In this document: positions 35,184-47,307 of the stretch, one piece after another
How positions within the stretch are numbered: the first letter of the stretch is position 1
Layout of the letters: the number at the start of each line of letters is the position of its first letter
Source of the DNA: Mytilinidion resinicola
Taxonomy: Eukaryota; Ascomycota; Dothideomycetes; Mytilinidiales; Mytilinidiaceae
Reading direction: 5' to 3'
Assembly (NCBI RefSeq): GCF_010093595.1
Contig: NW_022985468.1
Coordinates: forward strand, 62,001 to 126,000
DNA: 64,000 nt
Translations under genes and position numbers: made by a program
The notes under the pieces: model-generated
Told to the model about the DNA's origin: nothing
The model's database searches: none
The model's input: only the letters and a program-made list of their open reading frames with translations

Positions 35184-36222
35184 TCAGTTTTCGTAGTCGC
35201 CGTCGTCTTCAACAGTGTAGGTGTGTCTGGTGCGGGTAGGATCCTTGGCCATAGGACGACCAGAACCAGTGAAGCCAACTAAGTCCAAAATTAGCGATTA
35301 ATTCCAAACAGGATAGGGGCATTTACCCCTAGCATTGGGAAGATCCGGAGTCCGGAACATAGACTCTTTCTTGACCTTCTTGGTTCCCTTGGCCTGGAAG
35401 GCTTGCCAGTTGCTCTTGCTCTTCTCGAGAACTCTGTTTCCACGGGCCTTGCGAGCCATCTTGGCGGGCTTCGGAGGGCCATCGCTGACCTTGCTGGGCT
35501 CCTGTCGGGCCTGAGAGGCGAGATTGACATCGATGCTGGCCGGCGCAGAGATGACATTGGTGGTGACAGGTGTCTTGACAGGGGCTGCCGCCGGTGCTGC
35601 TGTCTCTTCAGCCTTCCTCTTCTTTGACGGGTCCAATGCTTTGATATCGGTCAACTCTAGACCTTCGTCCGTGTCATTGTTGAAGTCAGGAAACTTGACG
35701 CGGAACTTGGGGGCTGCTGCGGAGCCCATGACCATGGTTATCTTCGCCTTGTAGAAAGCACGGTCTCCGTGGATCCAGCGTGCCATCACCATGTCGTTGA
35801 CCTTGAATGTGTTGATGACTTGCACGTCGGCAGGTGGGGTTTCCGTGATTTCGGGCTTCTTGCCAAGAATTGGGTGATTTTCGATAGACCATTTCTCTGG
35901 CTGAGTAGCCTTCTTCTCCTGAGCTTGTAGCACAGCTAGCTCTTTGGTCAAGTCAGCAAGCTTTGCCTCATCTTCCTTGTATCGTATTTCCGTTAGATCG
36001 ATAAGAGGTTGGAATTCGGCGATGTTATCCGGGTTAACTTTGATGGACTCCCGCATGGTATTCATCTGTTTTTGAAAATGTTAGCAGAATAGTTCAGGAA
36101 GACTCTTCCAGACCGTCCGGGGCTGGTGATAATTGCTGTGCACTTACCATTGCTCGAAGCTCCACGAGTGACTTCTCGTGCTCGGCGATATCTGCCTGGC
36201 AGTCTTTCACCGTGCGCGCCAT
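35184..36222 (-). CDS. SPF30-like Tudor splicing factor
   Basis: Exons 36222-36148, 36065-35327 and 35278-35184 give 302 residues. SPF30 (SMNDC1) relatives help assemble the U4/U6.U5 tri-snRNP through a Tudor domain that binds dimethylarginine on Sm proteins. A helical N-terminus (MARTVKDCQADIAEHEKSLV) precedes the Tudor domain at about 110-172, with VNDMVMARWIHGDRAFYKAKI and VKFPDFNN. Ala/Pro-rich and basic sequence follow (KARGNRVLEKSKSNWQAF). The C-terminus VGFTGSGRPMAKDPTRTRH is a signature of fungal SPF30. It is nuclear by inference. The last intron begins GTAAAT. Confidence 0.9.
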
Positions 36223-37738
36223 GTTGGCAGGTTTCTGCTGTAGAGGAGTCGCCGGTGTTGTGGCGTCGTGTCGGGTGAAGAGGTGGTGAGCGGCAGGAAA
36301 GTGAGGTCGTAGATGAGGCGCGCCGAGGCACGCTAGCGACTAGCGGCTCTTGGCATCAAGTCACGTGCTAGGTATCAAGGCATCATCATCCGAGTCCATC
36401 CCTCGAGCCGGTCGATATGCACAATGAAGTGGAACTGTGACACTCGACGATCCAGTTCATACACGAGCGCAGCACTATGGTGGATCACATAGACCAATGC
36501 ACCACTCGCTTGCCAGAGAGTGCTCTAGACATCATATCAGACTCGAAGCCATAGCTATTAAGGATCACATGAAGCTTACCAGCATTTCACTGCAAGTAGA
36601 AAGTGACGAGGACCAAGGAATGTTTGAACAGGACCCGACCAACTCGTGAAAAAACTCATCAGCGAATACATGAGGCTGGGGTGTCCAGTTGAACACCCTG
36701 ATCTCTCGTGCCGAGCATACGCCTACCAAAGACTGCTGAGAATATACTAAGGGAATGAGACATTTGAGAGCTCGCCGTGCAGACATGACCTCTCTATTCT
36801 AAGCCGCTCTCTTCCATGTAGGTCTAAAAGGGCTTGCGCGTCAATATCAGACTTCGGATTGCTCCTCTGCAGATGACGCAGCAACCTGCAGTTCACGAAC
36901 TTCGTCGACCAGGGTACAAGAACTACTCCGAGTGCAGCAAGTCAAGGAGACGTCGCCACATCGCCTTGCCAGGAACGCTCGACAAGCTCTGCTGCGGCTC
37001 GCGGCCGTGTTTCAAGCACTGGCGGGTGCAGACTTCGATCCTGTTCCTCCACCGTCTTCCAGCCCTAACACCGCTTAGTCCGCGATGCTGCTTTTACGCT
37101 GATTATGAATCAACGCCCTACAACGGCGCCGCCAGCCAACCACGGCGGCAGCACGGCTCGAATCAGTCTCGCGCTGCCCGCTGCTTTGTGCTGCTGCTCC
37201 TCCATTCCCCTCCGATCTTAGCTGCGCCCATCTGGCCTGGCCCGCTTCCTCCCACCTCGCTCCATCATCTCACCAACCTCGTCTTTTTCGCCTCCCGCCA
37301 GCCCTCTGCCTCCCCTTCGCCGCCCTGCCTACGAGACGTCGTAAAACTCGACCTGTGCGCGCTGCTGCTCCAGTCGGCCGTCTTGCAAAGGCACAGCGAA
37401 CCCCGCCAGCACAGCCGACCGTTGGCCCGACCTCGTCCGTAGTCCTCAACCTGTCCTCCCTCTGCAACCTCACAGAGTGCTGGTTGCTCCTCTCACGCAT
37501 CCGCGACATTCCAGGCACTGGGTGTGGCCGATAGTGCCGATTGAGCCCTTCGGAGCTTGACATTGTATTTGCTCACCTTATCCACTCCGTAGCCTACCGA
37601 TCCCAATACAACCGCCTCAGCTTTTCCTGTCTGGTTTCTTTCACCCTCCCCGGACACCGTTTGGCGTCTGCCTGAGGTGGAGTCTCTACCATCGAGCACC
37701 AGCGTGAACTCCAATCCAACTCGCCATTACCATCAGAT
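36223..37738. promoter_or_regulatory. AP-1 promoter and long leader
   Basis: Lies between divergent SPF30 and the AP-1 gene. From about 37150 it is rich in CT and CCTCC tracts, typical of long untranslated leaders of fungal regulators. A plus frame at 36834-37442 follows this composition and is not called, though short upstream ATGs exist and could regulate translation. Confidence 0.45.
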
Positions 37739-39796
37739 ATGGCTGGCACATCAACCACCGACTACAAGAACAATCAATACTACCTCAATCCAAACCAACA
37801 AGACCTCCTCCTAGCCGCCCTGGCCTCAAACCAGAACGGCAAGAACAACAACATGTACTCCAACGGTCCCAACAAGCAGGGTGCGGCCAATGCCGGCCTG
37901 CAATATTCTAGCATCGACAGCATCGACCCAACCTTCTTCGCATCTCCTCAGCAGGGTACTCCCGACACCTTCGGTGCCAACCTCAATTTCGACAACCTCG
38001 ACGACAGTCCATTTGTCGACTACCTCGATGGCGACAACAGCTTCGATTATGACAATGGCGACAACAGCGATTTGATGATTGGCGGTCTGCCAGGTGACTC
38101 GTCGAGCCATTCGAACGAGGGGGACAACGAAAGCACCGATAAGCGAAAGAGCCCGGATGACGACGGTGATGATCAAGAAGGCGGAGGAAAGCGACGAGAA
38201 GGTGAAGATAAGACGGCAAAGAAGCCCGGTAGGAAGCCATTGACATCCGAACCTACGACTGTAAGTCTCATGCTGAATCTCATCAACCCACATCAATTTT
38301 ATTAATGCCGCATCAGAAACGCAAGGCACAGAACCGCGCAGCCCAAAGGGCGTTCAGAGAGCGAAAAGAGAAGCATTTGAAAGACCTTGAGACTAAGGTC
38401 GGCGAACTGGAAAAGGCATCTGACGCTGCGAATCACGAGAACGGCATGCTTCGCGCTCAAGTCCAGAGGCTCCAAACCGAGCTGCGTGAATATCGCAAGC
38501 GTCTGTCTCTCAACAGCTCTGGTCTAGGTCGCGCTCCTGCGGTCACGAGTGGATTTGCATCACTTAACACTGGAAATGGCACCCCTGCGAACAACTTCCA
38601 GTTTGAGTTCCCAAGATTTGGTGGTCTGCCAGGCGCCCACCTTCTTGACAACGGCGGTCTCGCCAAAGGAAATAAGCCATCCACAATTACTACTTCACCT
38701 GTTCGAACGAATAGCAACGGTGCTAGCCTAAGTCCCAAGAGTCAACTCAGTGGGGTTGCTTCCAATTCGCCGACGACCAACTCCAAGGGAAGTCCTCCTA
38801 ATGGCTTTCCTAATAGCAATGCTTCGAGCAGCAGCAATATCAATGGACTTTTCAGTCCCATGGTCAACGGAATTAACTCCAGTTCTGTTTTCGACTACAA
38901 CAATAACAACAATGCTCCCAACCATGGCAGCCGTCGCAGCACTGACAGCTCGGCTCAGTCGCGCGTGTTCCAATTCAATAGCGGATCATCTACCTCAGAC
39001 TCTCCATCTGCTTCGTCCGTCTCTCAATACGGCATGGGATCCTCATGCGACACATCTCCGGAGCCAAGTCACAACTCGCCGAGCAATGGTCTGGACACTA
39101 TCAATGAAGGAGGATGCGGTTCTGGAAATCCCGAAGGTGAGGTCACCTTCTGTGATAAGCTGAATATGGCCTGCGGCAATTCTCGCAATCCAATTCCTCG
39201 TGCGATGTCTCAATCTAACGCCACCCCAGCTGCTGCAGCTGCAAACCAATCGCCTGCGACCGACTTCAACGGCATTGATTTCCTCGCCAACCAGAACGGT
39301 GGACAGTTCGACCCAACTTTGTTTGGTGACTACCGCGAGTCGCAGGCCGCTATTGTTGGCGACGGTGACTTCACCGGCGGGTTCTTCAATGACGCATTCC
39401 CACTGGCTGATTTCGGAAGCCCGTTCAACTTTGGTGACAACAACACGCCAGCCGTTCAAAAGTCAAATCCTTTGGAGGAGATTGAGCGCATACAAGACGG
39501 TATTGATGACGAAGTCGTTCCCGGAGAAGATCCTGCTCAGTTGCTCAACTGTCATAAGATATGGTAAGTATTCATCGTTTGTCCACCTTATCATCGGACA
39601 CACTGCTCACTATCACAACAGGGACAAACTCGCCAAGAGGCCCGACTTCAGAGACGGCACGATCGACATCGACAACCTATGTTCAGAACTGCGCTCCAAG
39701 GCCAGGTGTTCTGAAAGCGGCGTCGTCGTCGACAACAAGGACGTCGAGGCAGCCCTCAAGCGTCTCCCGGAAGGCCAACGCCGCTCGAGTAATTGA
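37739..39796 (+). CDS. AP1: AP-1/Yap1-like bZIP oxidative stress regulator
   Basis: Exons 37739-38260, 38317-39563 and 39622-39796 give 647 residues. The basic region KRKAQNRAAQRAFRERKEKH starts at residue 175, right after the first intron, and contains the Pap1/Yap1 contact motif. A leucine zipper follows to about 240. The middle is Asn/Ser-rich. Redox control regions are present: an N-terminal Cys cluster at about 419-460 (CDTSPEP, GGCGSG, FCDKLNMACG) and a C-terminal one at about 586-620 (NCHKIW, NLCSEL, RCSESG) overlapping the nuclear export signal. In this family, oxidation folds these together, blocks export and turns on antioxidant genes. The second intron splits the Trp codon inside the C-terminal region. 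Confidence 0.95.
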
Positions 39797-40733
39797 TTTT
39801 GCTTCGCGTCACGACTCTCACGACCAGCACGGCGGCAGTCACGGCGTATATCCTGGTTCTGGATCCTGTAAACAAGAAAACTACATTGGTGGCCGGTACC
39901 TCGGGCTTTTTTTCATTTTGCTTCGGACTCCCTTTTCAAGAAATGTGCGGCCGTGCGCTAACTAGCCCGGCCTGCCTTCGTTTGTGGTGCGTCTGTGTAC
40001 CAGTCACTCCTTATGGAGCCTGAGCCTCCAGCTTGACTGCAGATGCGGCGATATGGTGACTGGGTGTTTTATGGGTGCCTTCCTTTGCTGCTTCTTTGTG
40101 CTTTGCAGATCGAGTGAGCTGAATGAGTGGAAGGTATGCGTGGATGAGAATGCATTTATCCTAGGCAAAGATGATGGAAATGGGACGATGCGGATGACAG
40201 AGGATGATGCTCCCATGCTGTAATTGACTGACTTGCTCGTAAAAATACCACTTTCCTTTCCACTCAGGTGTTTGCCTCTCCTCTCCGTGTACTATATCAT
40301 GTTTACAGTGAATCCTGGTTTTTGTTCAGGTCTTGCAATGCTGAAGCCTTTGAATTCACTCCTCTTCCACCGCTCGCCATAGGAGTTTCGCAATGTCTCC
40401 AAGAATCGGACTATCTCGCTAATACTACCGTACTCGAGCCCCACATAGTACACGGGCTGATCCGTGATCATTGTGAAACAGCCCGACGAGGCCCGAGTAA
40501 TCACGTGGCTCATGCATCCTTTCGCCTATAAAACCCAGCATACAGACAATCGACTTTCCTTTCTTCAGACAGCGGAGCCTCTAGAGCTTCGAAAAAGCCC
40601 ATGTTTCGAACTCATGGTGGAAGTGGATCCGAGAGGACTGCGTTCGCCTACCAGCTAAGATGACGACGAGCAGTAGTGTCTAGTAAGACTAGCCCGCATC
40701 GCTCCTCGTCCCTACGGACTCGGAGTACTAGCT
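39797..40733. other. 3' flank of AP-1
   Basis: No supported gene. Confidence 0.4.
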
Positions 40734-41900
40734 AATAGAGCAGTGGAACGTCGCGTCGATGTCACGATGCTCATCGTCACCTCCGATATCAAATATCCCA
40801 GCCCGCCCGAACCCACTCCACTCCATCAGGCGTTGAAGCGCACCTTTTGATCCCACCAACCCCAACTCCATCAGCTTCCCGGCAGTCCTTTTTGAAGCAC
40901 CTCCACACCCCACTCCCACTCCATTGGGGAAGATTATGGGCCATTTTGCTCCACCAACCGCCGACTCCATAAGCTGCCCAGGTCATGCATGTTCAAACAA
41001 CTCCCCAACCCACCGACCACGTGGAAAGACGAAGGGCAGTATCGAACCTTCCAACCACTCCATCGCGGAATTTTGAAGGGGTTTTGATCCTCCCACGAAA
41101 CCCAAGCGACATGGTAGGTGTCGTTTTCTCGTTTCATCCGCCACTCCACCGCTCCGAACATGGGATGCTTAGAGGTGGCATTTTGCAGATCTTGCCGCTA
41201 GCAAGCTGCGTGTTCTGGAGAAAAAGAGAGCAGGTTGAGAAGGGGAGGGGGAGGTTTTATAGGCGTTGCAGGGATGGGGCACGGGGGTGTCATGGGGTGG
41301 TCACGGGATTCGGAGGCGATAGGAAGGTGGAGCTTAGGATTGATTGGTGACCCTGGGAAAGAAGGCAGAAGGAGTTGCTCACGGGAAAGTCAGTTGATCT
41401 TACTGGCTCATGTGATGGTCACGTTGGAAGTGGGTTCTTTGAGGTATAACACCAGTCCCGACCATGGGTACAGCCTCCTCAGTTGAGGAGGTCCTGGAGA
41501 GCAGTTTCAAATTGCATTATGCAAGGCCATCATGGTGTGGTCTGTAGAGTTGGAGCTGGTTGGGATCAAAACTTTGCTACCACGCTTGATGGTGTTGGGG
41601 GAAGAGGTTTCGTCGTCATTAACTACGCTTTTCTGGAGCAGCAAAATCCCAGCCTAATGCTCTCTCTGTACGAGGAATGTTCGTCGCTACCATCTTGTCC
41701 ATTCTACCATGCTGGAGCTCATAAAACGTAACAAAGCTGCACATTATCGTCCCTATTAAAACCCAAACACCAAGCCCCAACAACTCTTTCCCAACATGAC
41801 CAAATTGGACTTTCTGTATTTCACTTCCCAAACTCCCATAATACCTTCTTTTTCCTCATTTTGCTCCCTCCACTCCATCAGTAGATCATCTTGCCAATTT
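40734..41900. repeat. Degenerate dispersed repeat island
   Basis: A loose motif of about 30 bp (TTTTG-[AC]TCC-CCA..CC..ACTCCAT) recurs at about 40848, 40951, 41081 and 41857. Its reverse complement appears at about 41542-41572. Spacing is irregular and identity moderate. The two orientations flank about 700 bp, which could be a worn-out inverted-repeat element. Overlapping minus-strand frames share W/G-rich pieces because of the repeat. Confidence 0.4.
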
Positions 41901-42825
41901 GACTCCCTCCTCAACGCACCGCACATGGAGCGCCCTGCTCCGCGCTTTTGCAAGCCAGTACGTCCCTCTTCTATCTCGTTTGCAAGCACCTCAACTCTCC
42001 ATGCCTCACTGTTTCTTCCTCTCTTTCAATCCAGAGGAAGAAAGAAACCCCACTGTCCAAGTCTACCTCTCAAGTCGGCGGCAGATATTTATACCCTATC
42101 GATCCTGCCTTGCACGTGGGTATCACGAGGTATCTGAAAGGTAGGTATTCAGAGATATATCACCGGGGCTCCACACGGCTGACAAAGCCATTTTCGTTTT
42201 CGTTTCTTTGGGGCGGGGAGGTATAAATCCTGCCTCGCCGGCTCTTGGTCTTGGTCCTTGGAACAACATAGGAGTTCGGTTCGGGGAAAAAGCACTATTA
42301 CTGCCACCAATGTATGGCGGGGAGCAAATAGGAGGAAGAGCCGGGCCCATGGGGTTGGTCGTGGTGGCAAAAACAACTGTGAAAGCCTTCCATGGTGGGC
42401 GTCCAGTGGTGGGAGTTTGAAGGCGGTGGGATAGTCGTTGTCCAAGCAAGGTATGAGTGTCTTGTGGCTTCGCGTAGGTACGTGCCAAGATTACGAGATG
42501 AGGATGATGATTATCATTCTTCAGAGACTGGGCTCAGCAAAAAGATAGGGCATATATGATAGCAATGACCAAAGAGATTTTGGGATGCTGAGCAGCAACC
42601 CAGAAATTTTGCGTCGTCCTGACGTCCTCGCAAGCTCGGCCCAAAGCCGCAGATATAGCGTCTTCTTCCTGCGATATCTTAACACACCATGAGGTGATGC
42701 CAGCGACTCTGTTGAAGTCTTCCGTTCTGACTGTTAGATAAGAAAGGGGAGAGTCTTATACCCCAAACAACCCCAATGCACGTGACATATCTCGTGCTGA
42801 AACTCCAAACTCCAAAAAGATAGCT
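41901..42825. other. Intergenic, no supported gene
   Basis: Two minus frames at 42123-42488 have no family resemblance. The 3' end of the following regulator could extend here through an extra intron (donor GTATGTGTGAG at about 42870). Confidence 0.35.
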
Positions 42826-45088
42826 TCAAAAGTGTAACTCTGTCTGGCTGACCTCACACATACCTTGCGTGAAGGAGGAATCGAGCCCTGCGAAGATATC
42901 GTCCCAGTCAAAGTCGACGCCTTGCTCAAAGCTTTGCGCCAGCTCGTTGAAGTACGACGACATGTCCTCTCCATTCGTAAACCCATCACCACCCATATCC
43001 ATGCTATTGGCATCATTACTTCCCAACACGCTTGGTGGAGCCGTAGGTAATGGCGCCATAACAGGCTGGCTGTATGGCTGGCTATTGGCGGCGTTGTAGG
43101 TCCCCGCCGCAACTGTTGAAAGCTGCTCGCTCCCCATCCCAGAGTCCAGCGGCGATGGCCCAGCACGCTTCGGACGGGGCAGCTTGTGCCTCCGCAATAA
43201 TTGCATCAGCGAATCCAAAAACTTTACAGCCGTCTCCGAATCATCTCGAGCTTCTTCAAGTAAGCGAAAAGCGTCGGCGATCTCTCCTTGTTGTTTCTCA
43301 CGCTGCGGTGACGATTTGTTGTGACAGAGATCCATTATTAGCACAATGGTTGCCATGAAGATGCCTAGCAAGAGTAAGATGATCCTGTAGCGTGCCGCCG
43401 TGCAGAGACCTGACTGCTCCAGCCGTGTCTCATTCTGGATGATTTTGCGGGCGGACCGAATGCATACTTCCCGAGAAGATGCGTATGTAGGATCCACATA
43501 TCCGCGAGTGAAATACGCAAAGTGAATTTTACAATGCATGGCATGAGTAAGGGAGCTTAGCATATATCCTTGGTGGAAAATTTTGGCAGCACGACGATGA
43601 TCGAGTTGATAAATCTGAGTGATCTGTGCCACCGACATGGAAAAGAATGGTGGAGTCTCACTCAAGATCATTTGCAGCTCCGTGTCGGCATCCATTACAG
43701 TGCCGTAGCCGGGGATGCCGGCGTGTATGATAGGAGTGCGGTCAACGATGTTCCGGCATACTTCGGATAGTCGAATTCGTTGCAATGAGTACGACATGTC
43801 GGTCGGTTGAGATAGTGGCTGTTCGATGCAGCTCATGCCATCTGTAACGTCCTCGTCATTAAGATTCTTAGGTTTCTTAACCATCATTTGGCGCAGCTGG
43901 CACTGATAAACGCCTTGGGCGACTCCGTTGAACCTCGCGGCCATTTGCCTGAAAGCCGTCAACATGGCTTTGTAATTCGGGGGTCGTGGGAACTTACCAA
44001 TCAGAAGCAGCCAGATACCACCACACTCTCCGTCCCATTTCAGCCTGAGCTGTGTTTGCGGTGCTCGCAACAGATGGATGGTCTATACAATGTAGCCCTA
44101 TTTCTCGGGCTAGAAAAAGAGCCATACTATACATGGCTCTGCATTTTCGAGAAAAGCCTTCGACATTTCCGAGGACGAATGAAGCAATGATGATCCCTTG
44201 AATGCCTTCTATCGATACACGTGTGGATCGGTGGGAAATATCGATTACATCTTCAGTCGCTTTGATCCACAACGACGACTGTTTATTGACTTCTGCAGAT
44301 GTGGAGAATACGCCACGCTCGCAGTCGCGTCGGACCCAGGAATGGGTAGAGCTCGCCATTATGCTGAGGAGCAGAATCATGGGACCCGGCTTGACTTGGC
44401 ATTGCTGGTTGAGACAAGCGTATAGCTCGTCGAGAATGGATGGAAGTGAAGGGATGTGGACGACATGATGACCGCCGTCGATGTCTTCAATAAACTTGTC
44501 CAGGAGTATCTTAGCTTCGGGGTATTGTGGCAGCCAAATACACCTTGATGGTTCTACACTTGTAGGGGAAAGGAAAATATATGACTGAGCCTCCATAATG
44601 TGCTGGATCGGGCATATCCTGAACACGACTTTATTGGACGGTATCTTCTCCTATTATGGCTATCAGATTGGGAATAGTGCTGAAAGTAGACTAGCACATA
44701 CCGCGACTTCCAGACCGCTGTAGATACTCGCAAGCCAAGCAACGTCTTTGTCTAGGTGCTCAGCTCCAGGGCAAAAACCGTACATGGGGGTTTGCAGCAT
44801 TTGATGACTATAGCTTTTGGTAATTGGCTTCAGGCTTCCGTTTCGCTGTGACCTCTGACTTTCCACAAGCTCCTCCAGCTTACGGATGCGTTCAATTACT
44901 TCAGACTCTGAGGCCTGGTTATTTCTGGGCGGAGACGCCGCGGGATTATCTAATTCGCAATGGAGACCACGAGCTACGCAATTGGTGCATGGTGCCTCTC
45001 TACTGCAGCGGAGCTTTCGGGCCCTGCAAGAGCGGCAACTGACGGGCCTTTGGCGAGGAACACCATGCGTTTGTTGGTATTTGGGCAT
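42826..45088 (-). CDS. Zn2Cys6 transcription factor
   Basis: Exons 45088-44702, 44650-43998 and 43948-42826 give 720 residues. The Zn2Cys6 cluster is complete at residues 18-44 (CRSCRARKLRC, then CTNCVARGLHC), followed by a short linker and coiled coil (VIERIRKLEELVESQ). The fungal_trans middle homology domain covers about 180-450, with GRRVWWYLAASDW at the second intron. One hydrophobic helix in the C-terminal half (RIILLLLGIFMATIVLIMDL) is common in this family. The 3' end is uncertain: a GTATGT donor just before the stop suggests a possible extra exon. A membrane transporter lies about 480 bp upstream on the same strand and may be its target. Confidence 0.88.
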
Positions 45089-45566
45089 TATGGCGACGGA
45101 TATTCCATGGAATTGAAGATGAAAGAAAGTGTGTTGTGGCTGGTAACAGGAGGGTTTGGGGCTTTAACTGGATTCCCCGCGGACTTTCCGCGGGGTGGAC
45201 TATTATTAAGGGCGAGGTCTTGAATCAGCAACACTGGGGCCATCATCGGATAGCCCAGTCAAAGCATTCGAATGCCACGGCTATCAATTATTTACTTCAG
45301 CAATGGCAGGTGCTGGTGGGTGCTGGGGTATGGGTAAAAATATCAGGGTAAAGTGATGTTGAGGTTACTCCAGGCACTAGGCTTTGAAAATATGTCCGCC
45401 AGCCTCGTTGACACCTTCGATCTTCTTGACTTGAAGTAAATAGTGTACAATTATAAAGTGGAGTAATCTATTAAATGAACGGAAAAAAAATCTATGAATG
45501 GTTTATACAGCCGAAATCTGCGCCTCCTGCAGTGTTATCTACGATCATTGCCTGTGGACAATCCTA
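45089..45566. promoter_or_regulatory. Regulator promoter / transporter 3' flank
   Basis: 478 bp between two minus-strand genes. Nothing further is recognised. Confidence 0.4.
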
Positions 45567-47307
45567 TCAAAACTTGACTTGGGAGAATCTGCTCTCTCGA
45601 ATGCGCTCGCCAAATGTCCATAAGATGAAAGGCATTGGAATGAAGGCCACCGCAATGAAACCTAGAAGCGACGTTCCCCATCCCACTCCCAAGGCATCAT
45701 ACATTTTGCCGCCCGCCAGAGGGAGCAGTGCTCCGAGAAGTGACCGCAAGACGGTTGACGCAGCCGTTACAGACGCAGCGTAAAGGGTAAAGGCATCAAC
45801 CAGGTACGTCGCGCATGGCATCTATGCAAAGTCAGTGACAGCTTCTGCGAGCGAGGGCAGAGCAACTTACGAATATGGTGAACATCCCAATACCAAGGAA
45901 TCCAGTGCCAATAATCGGGAGTATCCAATGCTCCTTCTTCTCTGCCGTCCATCCATACATAAATAGAGCGAGCGGTATAAACAAAGCCCCAATGGCCATG
46001 ACTGGAAGACGATACTCAGGCTTCGCGATCCCACCGTTACGTTTGGTCAGGTAGACTAACAGTCGGTCTAAGGTCGCGCCGCAGAAGACCAAGCCTATGA
46101 AAGTCCCGATCCCCGAACCTAAGTACGCCAATCCTACGGTTCCGTTCGAGAATCCGTATTGGCCTTGGAATACTCGAGGGTAAGTGGTAAATAAGAGGTA
46201 GAGGTAACCGTATACGATTGCCATGTAAAGGGACATCAAGAATACAATCGGAGATAAGAACAACATCTTGAGGGGTCTCACGATAGAAATCTTGAAGAGT
46301 TCCCCTGGGGTATTGCCGGTGTGCAGAGCAGAACGGAGCTGCTGGTTTCCTGTTTCCTTTCGTAGTCGCTTGGTTTTCCACTTTAAGATCACGTAGGCGT
46401 ACGATTCGTGTATGAACAGCATAGCAGCAACCCAGACAACACCAGCCTGTAGCCCTATCAGTAAAAGGGTCACATTCGAGGATCTGTAGACGTACCAAAA
46501 TAGATATAAGCCAGAAGATCCAACGCCAACCCTTGGCTTCGGCAAGATAACTGGCAGCTACACCTTGTCAGCTTACGCTGGCAAAGATTGGTGAAGAAAT
46601 TACACACCCAGAGGCGCAAAGGTTGGACCGACCAATGGTCCCATATATAGACCAACCATAGCCAGTCCACGCTTCTCCACCGGCGTCATATCGGCAACCG
46701 TCCCCGGTCCAAGCGTGATGGCGCAAGACGCAGCTATACCAGCGAGTAGTCGAAACACAATAAGAGCGCCGAGATTATTCGCAAGCGCACACGCAATGTT
46801 GAAGATCAGGAATATAAAGTTGCAAATATTGTAGAGGATGGCGCGGCCATATAGCTCTGACAATGGAGCTATCACCAGGGGACCGAAGACGTATCCGAGG
46901 AGGTAGACAGTGGTTACGAAGGCGCCTAGGGTCTCGTTTGTGGAATGGAAGGTCTTCATGACATCTGCGCTGGCCGGCGAGATGACGGTTGATGCGAACG
47001 GCCCATTTGCTGTCAGTCGTGCTCGTTTGACTAACATATGTGAAACTTACGATAGAAACGAGATAATGGATACGATGCCTATAGCCGCAAGCTTCTTTGC
47101 TGAAGACCAATTCATCGGGTTTGCAGGATCGTCTGGACCATCCCAGTCGACGATGTTGGGGTCTTTCTCGCGACTGGTGTCGCCAACTCCCTCGGTTTCC
47201 GGGACGGGTTGCTTTTCTACATCTGGCGCATCTGCAGCATCGTCGTGTTGACTTATGTCTTTCGACATAATTGAGGGATCGGTACGAAAATCTTTTGAGT
47301 CATCCAT
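45567..47307 (-). CDS. MFS drug:H+ antiporter-type transporter
   Basis: Exons 47307-47051, 47009-46608, 46557-46496, 46446-45871 and 45821-45567 encode about 516 residues. It has a DHA1-like layout: an acidic cytosolic N-terminus ending in NPMNWSSAKK, then twelve membrane segments. Motifs seen include LLGYVFGPLVIAPLSELYGR (loop 2-3), GLYMGPLVGPTFAP and YLAEAKGWRWIFWLISI. Such proteins export small molecules with proton exchange. All joins after exon 2 keep phase, but exon 1 to exon 2 does not: exon 1 leaves two bases and every acceptor before the conserved PFASTVISPAS leaves the wrong number. This is either a one-base indel (mutation or sequencing error) or a splice site I missed. Confidence 0.75.

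Noticed and set aside
36834..37442. 202-residue frame upstream of the AP-1 gene
   Set aside because: Follows a C/T-rich leader, with Pro/Ser/Arg-rich protein and no domain.
42123..42488. Minus frames beyond the Zn2Cys6 regulator as extra exons
   Set aside because: A splice from about 42870 could reach them, but the joined sequence adds nothing resembling the family's C-terminus.
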